Under the pieces are notes generated by a model, which was given only the letters and a program-made list of their open reading frames with translations, did no database searches and was not told the origin of the DNA. This document shows, piece by piece, positions 47,235 through 55,880 of a stretch of 64,000 bases of DNA (position 1 is its first letter; every line of letters begins with the position of its first letter). A program made the position numbers and the translations under genes. Source of the stretch: PFJX01 sp031426815 (GTDB lineage Bacteria; Pseudomonadota; Gammaproteobacteria; Burkholderiales; Thiobacillaceae); NCBI GenBank assembly GCA_031426815.1, contig JASJPG010000066.1, forward strand, positions 1-64,000, read 5' to 3'.

Positions 47235-47347
47235 GCCGTTCTTCCATTGAGTTGTTGAATGATCTCGATCCGCGCGGAGGAGTCGAGTTCGCCCTTGCCG
47301 TTGGCGACCAGCGCGTTCATCAATTGCGCCGCCAGGGCGGTGTTGTA
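47231..47347 (-). pseudogene. 3' remnant of a GarR/HIBADH-type reductase gene
   Basis: On the - strand the 39 codons read YNTALAAQLMNALVANGKG, then ELDSSARIEIIQQLNGRTA and stop. This resembles the C-terminal helices of 2-hydroxy-3-oxopropionate reductase / 3-hydroxyisobutyrate dehydrogenase proteins. The rest of the gene is absent: the frame runs straight into a REP pair (47345-47404) and then the AEC transporter gene. The stop overlaps the next start as ATGA. This assignment rests on a short stretch and family memory. Confidence 0.55.
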
Positions 47348-47404
47348 GGAGCGCCTTCCAAGGCGCGAAGTCCGCAACAATCGCGCCTTGGAAGGCGCTC
47401 CTAC
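47345..47404. repeat. REP-like inverted pair, family 1, at the pseudogene break
   Basis: Forward unit 47345-47368 and reverse unit 47380-47404 are separated by 11 bases. The pair occupies the place where the body of the GarR-like gene should be. Confidence 0.85.
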
Positions 47405-47435
47405 GCGTGGTTCCGCAAGCGGGCCTCCTATGACT

Positions 47436-48386
47436 TTACCTACCCAGCAGCGCGATCCAGAGCGGCAGCGTGACCAGAAACACCAGGCTGGTCCAGCTCG
47501 CGGTCAGCGCGGCTGCGCGCACATCGAGCTTGAAGCGGTCGGCGAAGCTGGCGGCCATCAGCATGGTCGGCATGGCGACTTCCAGGATGGCGGCGTTTTG
47601 CGCCGGCTTCAATTCGCCGAACAGTACGCGCGCGAGGCCGAACACCAGCAGCGGCGTGATCAGCAGTTTCACCGCGACGGCGGCGAGCACCGGGCGGCTC
47701 GGTTTCAGCGCGCCCCAGGGGATCGATAGGCCGAGTGTGAACAGCATGATCGGAATGGTGGCCTGGCCCATGAACTTGGCGGCCTTGATCAACGGCGCGA
47801 CTTCGAGGCCGGACAGGTTGACCGCGAAGCCGAGCACGAAGCCCCAGATCGGCGGCAGCGACAGCATCGTGCGCAGCAGGCTGTGGCCGTGGCCGCCCTC
47901 GTGGCCGAGGCGGGTGGCGATCCAGACGCCGAAGGTCCACACCAGCGGCGTCGAGGCGAGCACATCGGCGAAGGCGGCGTAACTGCCGCCGATGTCGCCG
48001 TACAGGAAGGTCAGCGTCGGGTAACCCATGAACAGCACGTTGCCGAAGGTGCCGGCGAGCAGGATGGCGGCGCGCGTTTCCCGCGCCAGGCCGCGTCCCA
48101 TGCGGGTATGCCAGAGCAGCGGATAGAGCAGCGCGGAACTGATCGCGATGCCGGCGATGGTGAGCAGCGGCACGGTCAGCATTTCGTGGCTGATTTCCGC
48201 CTGCGCCGACAGCGCGAACAGCAGCGGCGGCGCGAACACATCGACCACCAGGCGGTTCAGGTTGATGCGCAGCGTGTCGGCCGGAAATTGCGGCCGGAAG
48301 CGCACCCACAGCCCCCCGGCGGCGACCAGCAAGGCGATCGGCAGCCAGACCTGGAGCAGCAGCTGGAGCAGGAAATCCGGGTTCAT
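47436..48386 (-). CDS. AEC-family (auxin efflux carrier-like) transporter
   Basis: 316 residues with about ten membrane segments. Family traits are the N-terminal WLPIALLVAAGGLWV, the central NVLFMGYPTLTFLYG and the C-terminal ATIPIMLFTLGLSI and VAMPTMLMAASFADRF. The AEC family moves organic acids and similar substrates; the substrate here is unknown. The start at 48386 overlaps the methyltransferase stop as ATGA, so translation is coupled. The longer frame to 48464 lies inside the methyltransferase gene. Confidence 0.88.
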   Translation of the reverse strand: MNPDFLLQLLLQVWLPIALLVAAGGLWVRFRPQFPADTLRINLNRLVVDVFAPPLLFALSAQAEISHEMLTVPLLTIAGIAISSALLYPLLWHTRMGRGLARETRAAILLAGTFGNVLFMGYPTLTFLYGDIGGSYAAFADVLASTPLVWTFGVWIATRLGHEGGHGHSLLRTMLSLPPIWGFVLGFAVNLSGLEVAPLIKAAKFMGQATIPIMLFTLGLSIPWGALKPSRPVLAAVAVKLLITPLLVFGLARVLFGELKPAQNAAILEVAMPTMLMAASFADRFKLDVRAAALTASWTSLVFLVTLPLWIALLGR

Positions 48387-48958
48387 GCGCGGCGGGTCAG
48401 TACCGCGGCAAATTCGAACAGGCCATTCGGATGCTCGACCCGCCCCGGCTCGTCCTGCGGCCATTGCCAGCGGCTGGCGTCGAACAGCGCGCGCATGTCC
48501 GGCAAGGCGCAGTGGAACGGCGGTCCGCCTTCGCGCCCGGTCTGCATGAACAGCGCGAACAGTTTGCCGCCGGGGCGCAGCCAGGCGAACAGTTGGTGTT
48601 CATACGCCGCCCAATGTTCCGGGTCCAACGCGCACAAGCAGGTTTGTTCATAGATCGCGTCGAACGGCGTGGCGGGCTGCCAGGCCAGCGCATCGGCGCA
48701 GATCCGTTCGGCTTCGACGCCGGCGGCGGCGAGTTCCGCCGCGAGATGTTGCAGCGCGGTCGGTGCGATATCCAGCGCGCTGACCTGAAAGCCGCGCCGC
48801 GCCAGTTCAACCGCCTCGTGGCCGAGTCCGCAGCCCGGGATCAGCACGCGTCCTGGCGGCAATGCGGCGTCCTCGATCCAGCCCAGCAAGGCCGGACTGA
48901 CCGCGCCGCGATCCCAGGGTATGGTTTGCGCGCGGTACTTTTCCTCCCAGTGGCTCAT
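48383..48958 (-). CDS. TPMT-like SAM-dependent methyltransferase
   Basis: 191 residues. The N-terminal HWEEKYRAQTIPWDRG and motif I VLIPGCGLGHEAVELARRG are typical of the thiopurine methyltransferase-like (PF05724) family; IYEQTCLCALDPEHW is the matching later motif. Members methylate small S-, Se- or halide-type acceptors; which one is used here is not clear. It lies between two ATGA overlaps, linking it to the genes on both sides. Confidence 0.88.
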   Translation of the reverse strand: MSHWEEKYRAQTIPWDRGAVSPALLGWIEDAALPPGRVLIPGCGLGHEAVELARRGFQVSALDIAPTALQHLAAELAAAGVEAERICADALAWQPATPFDAIYEQTCLCALDPEHWAAYEHQLFAWLRPGGKLFALFMQTGREGGPPFHCALPDMRALFDASRWQWPQDEPGRVEHPNGLFEFAAVLTRRA

Positions 48959-49554
48959 CGCTGCGGTGGCGTGTACCAGGGGTTGTACGGCTGTTCCTTG
49001 ATCGGCGGCGGCGTCAGCTTTTCCTTCAGGCTGGTTTTCAGGTCTTTTTCCAGCTGGTCGATCAGGTTGTCCATGTAGTGGCCGCTTTCCTTCTTCATGC
49101 GCACCAGCAGGATTTCGAGCTTGAACGACAGGTCGGGCGGCAGAAAGACTTCCTCGCCCTTGAACGAGGCCATGACCGATTCCTTCATGTACTGGAACAG
49201 CAGGCTGAGTTCTTCCTCGGTGAAGTAACTGCGGAGCGAGCGGCCGAGATCGGACAGGGTTGGGCTGGGCGGTGTCGTGGCTTTCGGCGCTTCTTCGGCC
49301 GGAGGCGGCAACGGCGGCACTGCCGGTATGCCATAGCCATGCGGCGTCACGCTTTGCGGTGCGGGCGCCGGCACCGGCACAGCGTAGGGATTGCCGTCAA
49401 CCTGAGGCTGCGGCTTGGCGATACCGCCATTCGGTGCGATCGGAATAGGCTGTTGCACACCATAGCCGTTCTGGGACGGGGACTGGGCCAGACTCGGCAG
49501 CGCGAGGCCCGCGAGCAGCGCCAGCAGGGGAAGACGAAGTGACAAGTCAGTCAT
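48955..49554 (-). CDS. Exported proline-rich protein, function unknown
   Basis: 199 residues from ATG 49554. A Sec signal (LRLPLLALLAGLALPSLAQS) is followed by a Pro/Gln-rich linker (about 25-100) and a C-terminal helical region (about 110-190: LSLLFQYMKESVMASFKGEE, LEILLVRMKKESGHYMDNL). No family was recognised. The stop overlaps the methyltransferase start. Confidence 0.7.
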   Translation of the reverse strand: MTDLSLRLPLLALLAGLALPSLAQSPSQNGYGVQQPIPIAPNGGIAKPQPQVDGNPYAVPVPAPAPQSVTPHGYGIPAVPPLPPPAEEAPKATTPPSPTLSDLGRSLRSYFTEEELSLLFQYMKESVMASFKGEEVFLPPDLSFKLEILLVRMKKESGHYMDNLIDQLEKDLKTSLKEKLTPPPIKEQPYNPWYTPPQR

Positions 49555-49691
49555 GGCGATCTTTATGGCAAACGAAAAGACGAACAGCTTTGATGGTAGC
49601 AAGCCAGATTGGTTTGCGCGCCGCTTGTTGGCGAGATGGACGCAATCCGCCCCGCTCGCCAGCCGTGCTTCGCGTGCCTGGCGGGCGGTGT

Positions 49692-52388
49692 TCAGCCTTC
49701 CCTGGCGGCGGGCTGGGCCAGACACTGGCGCACCACCGCCGCGACGCGCGGTTCGAACGTCGCGTCCGGCAACGCGGCCATGGCGTACCAGCGCGCCAGC
49801 AGCAGTTCCGTTTCCGCCGACTGCGGCGAGGTTGAGCCGAAACGGTTCTGCAAGCGTGCCAATTGGCGTGCGCGGCGAATTTCCGTACAGGACGCCGGCG
49901 ACGGCAGGCCGAGGTCGATCTCCAGATCGAGCAGCAGGTCGGCGCGGGCGGCGTGGCCGGCGGCCAGTTCCGCCTGCGTCGCCTGGCTCGCAGCTGCGAA
50001 GCGTTTGGCGAGCGGGTGCTCGCTTTTGGCCGCCAGCGGCGGCAACGCGTCCCAGGCCGCTTTGGCGGCCGCCAGCGTTTCTTCCAGCGGTGCGCTGTCC
50101 AGTGCCGCCGCCTCGACGCGCTCGGCCAGCGCAGCCTTTTGCGCCATCAGGTCGAACCGCGCCCGGTATTTTTCGTTGCGCAATTCGTCCAGTTTCTGTT
50201 GCGCCTGCTGTTGCAAGTCGCGCGCCTGCGACTCTAGTTTGTCGGCCGAGTCGCGGCCCGCCGTTTTGCCGGCATCCCAGTCGCTGCGGAAGCGGGCGAG
50301 CGCCTGCCTGATCGCGTCGGCATCGGCGTCGCTAGTCAGCGGAGTCGCTACTACAGCGGCGAAGTCGGTGAGCAGGTTCTGGCGCGATTGGGCGACGGCC
50401 TGGCGTTGCGCGCTCTGCTCGGCGCGCGCCGCATCGCGACGTTCGAAGATGCCGTTGCAGGCGGCGCGAAAGCGCTGCCACAGCTGTTCTTCGTCCTGGC
50501 GTTTCAGCCTGACCGGGATCGCCGGCTGGTTCCAGCGCTCCTGCAGCGCCTTGGCTTCGGTCATGGCGCGTCCCAGTTCGGGCTGCGCCGCCAGCGCTTC
50601 CGCCGCGGCGATGAGTTGTTCGCGGCGTTCGCGTTCGGTCGCGCGGGCCGCTTCCAGGTGTTTGTCGAGATTGCCGATCAGCGTGTCGAAACGTTTGCGC
50701 AAGGGCCGCTCGTCGCGAAAACTGGTTTGCGGCGCTTCCCGCCATTGCTTTTGCATTGCCGCGCGGCGTGCCTCGATCTGCTTGTAGTCGGCCTGTTCCC
50801 AGGCGATGCCGGCTACCTCGACTTCCCATTCGGCGCACAGCGCTTCCTTGGCTGCGCGAATTTCAGCCTGGCGAGCCGCCGCTTCGGCGCGTTGCGCGGC
50901 GACCGGCTGATACGCCTTTTCCAGCAGCGCGTCGAAGTTTTCCCACTGTGCTTTCGCGGCTGCGCCGTGCGCATTCAGGCGTTTCCATTCCTCGCGCAGT
51001 TTGGGAATGGCCAGCGCCAACGCAGCGACATCGCCGTCAAATTTCAGCAGCTCCTCGGCAGCGGCAATCAGCTTGTCGCGCGCCTGTTCGGTGCCCCAGC
51101 GCGCCCAGCCGCGCAAGGTTTCCAGTTGTGCCTGCAGTTGTTGCGAACGCGATTCCAGCGGGCCTTGCAGGTTGTGACCGGTCAACACGGTTTTGATCCG
51201 TTTTGCCGCGGCGTCGGCATCGACCAGATGACCTTGCTCGATGGCCTGTTCCAACGTGTCGAGCAGGACGCGCACGGCGTCGCGATCGAGTGGCGGCCGG
51301 GTTCGCGCGGGCCGCGCCGGCGCGGCGGGTTCCGCTTCCTCCGCCTCGGTGGCGGGCAATTCGGTGGCAGGCAATTCGGGCGCCGGCTCCGGCAACGTGC
51401 TGACCTTCAGTGCCTGCCAGCGCGTCTCCAGCGCTGCGCGGGCGGCCGCGTGATCGGGCTTGCTCAGCGCCTGCCAGTCGGCTGCCACATCGGTTGTCAC
51501 TACCTCGGTTGCCACTACGTCGGTTACCTCTTCCTCGGTTGCCACCTCGACGTTTTCCTGCGCGGCGAGAAACTGTTCGCATGCCTCGATGCGGGCAGCG
51601 TCGGCGGCAAGCGCCGCCAGGCGGGCTTCGATTTCGCCCAGCACTTCGCTCAAGCGCGCGCTGGCGCCGGCCAGCCAGTCCGGCAGCGCGACCTGGGCCT
51701 GGCGCAGCGTGGTGCAGCGGGCGCGCCAATCCTCGCGCTGTTCGCTGCTCGGCCAGGCGGCGTCGGCGCTCTCGGCCACCAGCGCCATTGCCGCGCGTTG
51801 CTGCGCCTGCACGTCGCGCTGGGTTTCCGCTTCCTGCTGCAGACGTGCCTGCGCTTGCTGCAACAGCGCAGTACAGGCCAGACCGGGCTCGCCCGCGTCG
51901 CCCAGGGCGCTCATTTCATCCTTCAGTTCGCGCAGGCGCGCCAGGGGCAGCGGCGCGGTGGCCAGCAGGGCATGCAGTTGGTCGGCGATTTCCTGCGCGC
52001 GGCGGCGGTTCGTCTCGGCTTGCCGGCGTTGCCGCAACAAGTCGGCACAGTGGCGATAAACCCGTTTGTCCTTGTCCCGGCTGGCCTGTGCGACCTGCTC
52101 CAGCAGCGCGTCCGTGGCGATGCGCTGGACTGCGGCAAAGCGGACCTCTGCGATGTGCGCCCGCGTCGCCACCTCGCCCAGGCCGGCATCGTCCTGCACG
52201 CCGGCCAGCCAGCTCAATGCGAGTGTTTTGTCACGTGCCTGGCAGATCGCCGCGCGCCAGACTTCGGGCGAGTCTTCGCCACGCGGCGCCTGCACCGGTT
52301 CCGGTTTGGCCGCCTGGGCGTGCGGCGGGCGGGCGGGGGCGGGCGCCTGCGCGTTGAATTTTTTGAGCCACTGCCTGATCCACTTCAT
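49692..52388 (-). CDS. DUF349 domain-containing protein
   Basis: 898 residues from ATG 52388, preceded by AGGA; an in-frame TTG 9 bases upstream is too close to that site. It is very rich in Ala, Arg, Gln and Glu, with long coiled-coil stretches. Repeated DUF349 units have the pattern W...W(K)xL...A......LW..F (WKRLNAHGAAAKAQWENFDA, RWNQPAIPVRLKRQDEEQLW). The function of DUF349 proteins is not well established. It is followed upstream by the helicase gene in the same direction, with a gap of 67 bases. Confidence 0.87.
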   Translation of the reverse strand: MKWIRQWLKKFNAQAPAPARPPHAQAAKPEPVQAPRGEDSPEVWRAAICQARDKTLALSWLAGVQDDAGLGEVATRAHIAEVRFAAVQRIATDALLEQVAQASRDKDKRVYRHCADLLRQRRQAETNRRRAQEIADQLHALLATAPLPLARLRELKDEMSALGDAGEPGLACTALLQQAQARLQQEAETQRDVQAQQRAAMALVAESADAAWPSSEQREDWRARCTTLRQAQVALPDWLAGASARLSEVLGEIEARLAALAADAARIEACEQFLAAQENVEVATEEEVTDVVATEVVTTDVAADWQALSKPDHAAARAALETRWQALKVSTLPEPAPELPATELPATEAEEAEPAAPARPARTRPPLDRDAVRVLLDTLEQAIEQGHLVDADAAAKRIKTVLTGHNLQGPLESRSQQLQAQLETLRGWARWGTEQARDKLIAAAEELLKFDGDVAALALAIPKLREEWKRLNAHGAAAKAQWENFDALLEKAYQPVAAQRAEAAARQAEIRAAKEALCAEWEVEVAGIAWEQADYKQIEARRAAMQKQWREAPQTSFRDERPLRKRFDTLIGNLDKHLEAARATERERREQLIAAAEALAAQPELGRAMTEAKALQERWNQPAIPVRLKRQDEEQLWQRFRAACNGIFERRDAARAEQSAQRQAVAQSRQNLLTDFAAVVATPLTSDADADAIRQALARFRSDWDAGKTAGRDSADKLESQARDLQQQAQQKLDELRNEKYRARFDLMAQKAALAERVEAAALDSAPLEETLAAAKAAWDALPPLAAKSEHPLAKRFAAASQATQAELAAGHAARADLLLDLEIDLGLPSPASCTEIRRARQLARLQNRFGSTSPQSAETELLLARWYAMAALPDATFEPRVAAVVRQCLAQPAAREG

Positions 52389-52455
52389 TCGTTTCAATTC
52401 CTGTCTGGTTTAGGTGGCGAAAATCATCGGTATCCGGTGTTGCAAAATGCGCTTC

Positions 52456-55400
52456 TCAGCCGCGCCCGCTTTCTTTCACGACCGGCAGCGGCGCCAGCAG
52501 CGCGCGCAGATCGGATTCGCCGAACTTGCTCATCGCGGCGGCGTCTTCGGAGAGTACCCCGGCGGCGAGTTCGGCTTTCTTTTCCTGCAACGCGAGGATC
52601 TTTTCCTCGATGCTGCCGGCGACCACCAGTTTGTAGACGAACACCTTGTTCTTCTGGCCGATGCGGTGGGCGCGGTCGGTGGCCTGGTTTTCTACTGCCG
52701 GGTTCCACCAGGGGTCATAGTGGATGACCGTGTCGGCCGCGGTCAGGTTGAGGCCGACGCCGCCGGCCTTCAGGCTGATCAGGAAGATCGGCACGCCGTC
52801 GTCCTGGAAGCGGCCGATGACGGCCTCGCGGTCCTGCGTCTCGCCGGTCAGCATGACGTAACCGAGGCCGAGTTTGACCAGTTCCTGTTCGATCAGGGCG
52901 AGCATCGAGGTGAATTGCGAGAACACCAGCACGCGGCGGCCTTCGTCGACCAGTTCCGGCAGCATGTCCATGAGCAGGTCGAGCTTGGCGCGTTCCTTCA
53001 CCTTCTGCGCGCTGTCCAGCTTGACCAGGCGCGGGTCGCAGCAGACCTGGCGCAGTTTCAGCAGCGCGTCGAGGATGACGATGTGGCTGCGCGCGAAACC
53101 CTTGTCGGCGATGGCTTCGCGCACTTTCGCGTCCATTGCGCTGCGCACGGTTTCGTACAGATCGCGTTGCGCGCCGTCGAGCTCGACCGTGCGCACGATG
53201 ATGGTTTTTTCCGGCAGTTCCTTCGCCACGTCTTCCTTGCGGCGACGCAGGATGAACGGTCGCACGCGCGCGGCGAGCAGGTCGCGGCGGCCGCTGTCGC
53301 CGTGTTTTTCGATCGGCGTGCGCCAGGTCCTGGTGAACGATTTGTTGTCGGCGAGGAAGCCCGGCAGCAGGAAATCGAACTGCGCCCAGAGTTCGCCGAG
53401 ATGGTTTTCCAGCGGCGTGCCGGTCAGGCACAGGCGATGCCGCGCATGCAGTTTGCGCACGACTTGCGCGGCGTGGCTGGCGGCGTTCTTGACGGTCTGC
53501 GCCTCGTCCAGGATGAGCAGGTGATATTCCTGCGCGGCCAGCACTTCCTCGTCGCGCCAGAGCAGCGGGTAGGTGGTCAGCACGATGTCGTGTTCGGCGA
53601 TCTGGTCGAACCGTTCGGCGCGTTCCTTGCCGTGCAGCGAGAGCACGCGCAGGGACGGGGCGAAGCGTTCCGCCTCGCGCTTCCAGTTGAAGATCAGCGA
53701 GGTCGGCAGGATCACCAGACAGGGCCGATCCAGGCGGCCGGCTTCCTTTTCCAGCAGCAGATGCGCCAGGGTCTGCGCGGTTTTGCCGAGGCCCATGTCG
53801 TCGGCGAGGATGCCGGCGAGGTCGTGCGCGCGCAGGTATTGCAGCCAGGCGAGGCCTTCCAGCTGATACGGACGCAGTGTCAGCGCAAGGCCGGCGGGCG
53901 GTTCGGCGGGCTGGATGCCATCGCTGTGCTGCAGGTTCTTCGCCATCTGCATGACGGCGTCGGCGCCCTTGAACTGCCAGCGCTGCATGTCGGCCAGCGT
54001 CGCCGCCATGTTGGCCAGACGCGGCGCGTCCAGCTTGGACAAACGCAGTTCGCCGTCGCCGGGCGGCTTGTCGAACAGGTCGATCAGGGTCAGCGCCAAC
54101 GGCTTGATGCGCCCGGCCGGCACGCGTAGGCGCGAACCGGACGGCGTGGTCAGGATCACCGGCGATTTGTCCGGCATCGCCTTGACCTTGCTGGCGTCGA
54201 GCCAGCGCGCATCGCTGTGGAACAGGTCATACAGCAACGGCGCCAGCGGCAAACGCTGGCCCTGCACGACGACGCCCATGTTCAGGTTGAACCAGCCGCC
54301 GACGTCCTCGCTCAGCTCGGCATCCCAGTCTTCGGCTTCCAGGACCAGATGGCGGAACGCGGCGGCGACCTGGATCTGCCAGCCGGCATCGCGCAGCGCG
54401 GGCAGGTGCTCGGCCATGAATTCCGGCCAGTGCGCCGGGCTTTCCAGACCGTAGATGTTGGGCGGGCGCGGCCGGCTGGCGTACAGGGTGTTGGGCGGCA
54501 CATGCGCGATGCCGTGGCTGTCCAGATCGTGCAGCCAGCGTTTCTCGTCGTCGGCACGGCGTTTGATGTGCACCGTTTCGCCGCTGGCGGTGGTCACGTA
54601 TTCCTGCTTGCCGCCGGCTTCGACGCGCACGTCTTCGTACTGGAACGCCGGCAACAGGTAATCGAATTTGCGCTCGCCGTAGCCGTAGCGGCGGTAGCGG
54701 CCGACATCAAGCACATCGAGCGTGTCCAGGCTCAGGATCGGCGTCGGCGCGACATTGATCAGGCGCAGGTCGGGTGCCGCCGGGGCCGGCAATTGCGGCG
54801 CCAGTTCGGCCAGCGCGCCGGCGACCAGCGGCACTTCCGCCACGTTCAGCGCCGGCATCGAGAGCAGCCGCGCGACCTGGCGCGCCGGGAAATCGAGCTG
54901 CAGCGTGCCGATAGAGTGCTGCTCGGTATCCAGATACCAGATGTCGTCGAGCGACAACGTCGCGTCGATGGCGGTGTCGCAGGTCAGTTCCGGCGCCACG
55001 TTGCCGTCCGCGTCGTGTCGCCATTCCAGGCGGCCGGCGCGCGCCTGGCCGGCGTTCAACGGCTTGAGGATGTCCTGGTCGTACACCAGGCGGCCGCTGG
55101 CCAGCAGGTATTGCAGGGTTTCCTCGCCGGCGCGGCCGCGCAACGGGAAATCGAGCGTGTAGCGCGCCTTCGAACGGTGCGACCAGAGCAGGCGCAGGAT
55201 GACCAGATCTTCCTCGCTGACGAAGCGCGGCGGCTGCATCAGCGCGCGTTCGACATTGCTCCAGTCGGTCAGCGTGCCGGCCGGCGCACCCTGTTCGTCG
55301 CGGCGCGCCTTGATGAAACGCAGCGACCATTCGCGGCCATCGCCCCAGGTCGAATACAGCACGTAGAACAGGGCTTCGCGCACCGCGCTCTTCTTGCCGG

Positions 55401-55770
55401 GCTTCTTCGTCACCGGCGCTTGCAACGATTCGCGGAAGCCTTCCAGCCACTCCAGCACGTCCGGCCGTACCTTGGGTTGCGCCTTGCCCTGATCGAGCAG
55501 ACGCAACATCACCGCCGCCGCGTGTTTGCACATCCAGCCGACCGGGCAACTGCAGCCGGCCACCGCGCGCGGCTTGCCCTGCTTGTCGAGATCGAGACCG
55601 ATGGCGACGCGATACGGAAACGGCCCGCCGCCCTGCACGCTGGCGGTGATGCGCGGCGGCCGGATTTCCAGATGGCTGACCGCGTCGAGATAGCCCTGCG
55701 CCTTCTCGATCTCGTGCTCGCCGAACCAGCGGATGACGTCAGGGAGAGTGAATTCAGGTAAGCGGGGCAT
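52456..55770 (-). CDS. SNF2-family helicase with SWIM zinc finger
   Basis: 1104 residues from ATG 55770; the frame is open upstream into macB but the family start MPRLPEFTLPDV fits here. A SWIM finger lies near the N-terminus (C73, C75, C81, H83 in CSCPVGWMCKH). The SNF2 ATPase has ADDMGLGKTAQT near 660, DEAQ near 755 and the C-terminal VFSQFTSMLALIEQEL, LKAGGVGLNLTAAD and DRAHRIGQKNKVFVYKL motifs. This is a DNA-dependent ATPase that probably moves on double-stranded DNA or remodels RNA polymerase, as related HepA/RapA proteins do. No clear Shine-Dalgarno site is seen. Confidence 0.9.
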   Translation of the reverse strand: MPRLPEFTLPDVIRWFGEHEIEKAQGYLDAVSHLEIRPPRITASVQGGGPFPYRVAIGLDLDKQGKPRAVAGCSCPVGWMCKHAAAVMLRLLDQGKAQPKVRPDVLEWLEGFRESLQAPVTKKPGKKSAVREALFYVLYSTWGDGREWSLRFIKARRDEQGAPAGTLTDWSNVERALMQPPRFVSEEDLVILRLLWSHRSKARYTLDFPLRGRAGEETLQYLLASGRLVYDQDILKPLNAGQARAGRLEWRHDADGNVAPELTCDTAIDATLSLDDIWYLDTEQHSIGTLQLDFPARQVARLLSMPALNVAEVPLVAGALAELAPQLPAPAAPDLRLINVAPTPILSLDTLDVLDVGRYRRYGYGERKFDYLLPAFQYEDVRVEAGGKQEYVTTASGETVHIKRRADDEKRWLHDLDSHGIAHVPPNTLYASRPRPPNIYGLESPAHWPEFMAEHLPALRDAGWQIQVAAAFRHLVLEAEDWDAELSEDVGGWFNLNMGVVVQGQRLPLAPLLYDLFHSDARWLDASKVKAMPDKSPVILTTPSGSRLRVPAGRIKPLALTLIDLFDKPPGDGELRLSKLDAPRLANMAATLADMQRWQFKGADAVMQMAKNLQHSDGIQPAEPPAGLALTLRPYQLEGLAWLQYLRAHDLAGILADDMGLGKTAQTLAHLLLEKEAGRLDRPCLVILPTSLIFNWKREAERFAPSLRVLSLHGKERAERFDQIAEHDIVLTTYPLLWRDEEVLAAQEYHLLILDEAQTVKNAASHAAQVVRKLHARHRLCLTGTPLENHLGELWAQFDFLLPGFLADNKSFTRTWRTPIEKHGDSGRRDLLAARVRPFILRRRKEDVAKELPEKTIIVRTVELDGAQRDLYETVRSAMDAKVREAIADKGFARSHIVILDALLKLRQVCCDPRLVKLDSAQKVKERAKLDLLMDMLPELVDEGRRVLVFSQFTSMLALIEQELVKLGLGYVMLTGETQDREAVIGRFQDDGVPIFLISLKAGGVGLNLTAADTVIHYDPWWNPAVENQATDRAHRIGQKNKVFVYKLVVAGSIEEKILALQEKKAELAAGVLSEDAAAMSKFGESDLRALLAPLPVVKESGRG

Positions 55771-55880
55771 GGTTTTCGATAGCAAAAAACGGAACGCGCG
55801 CGACGCGCACGAAGCCGCGAATTCTATCGCGCCGAGCGAGTGGAGACGGCGTTGATTCGTTCCTACGAAAGACTGCGCCT

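Noticed and set aside
50388..52727. A 779-codon frame opposite the DUF349 gene
   Set aside because: Codon-position shadow of an Ala/Arg-rich gene; no ribosome site and no motif.
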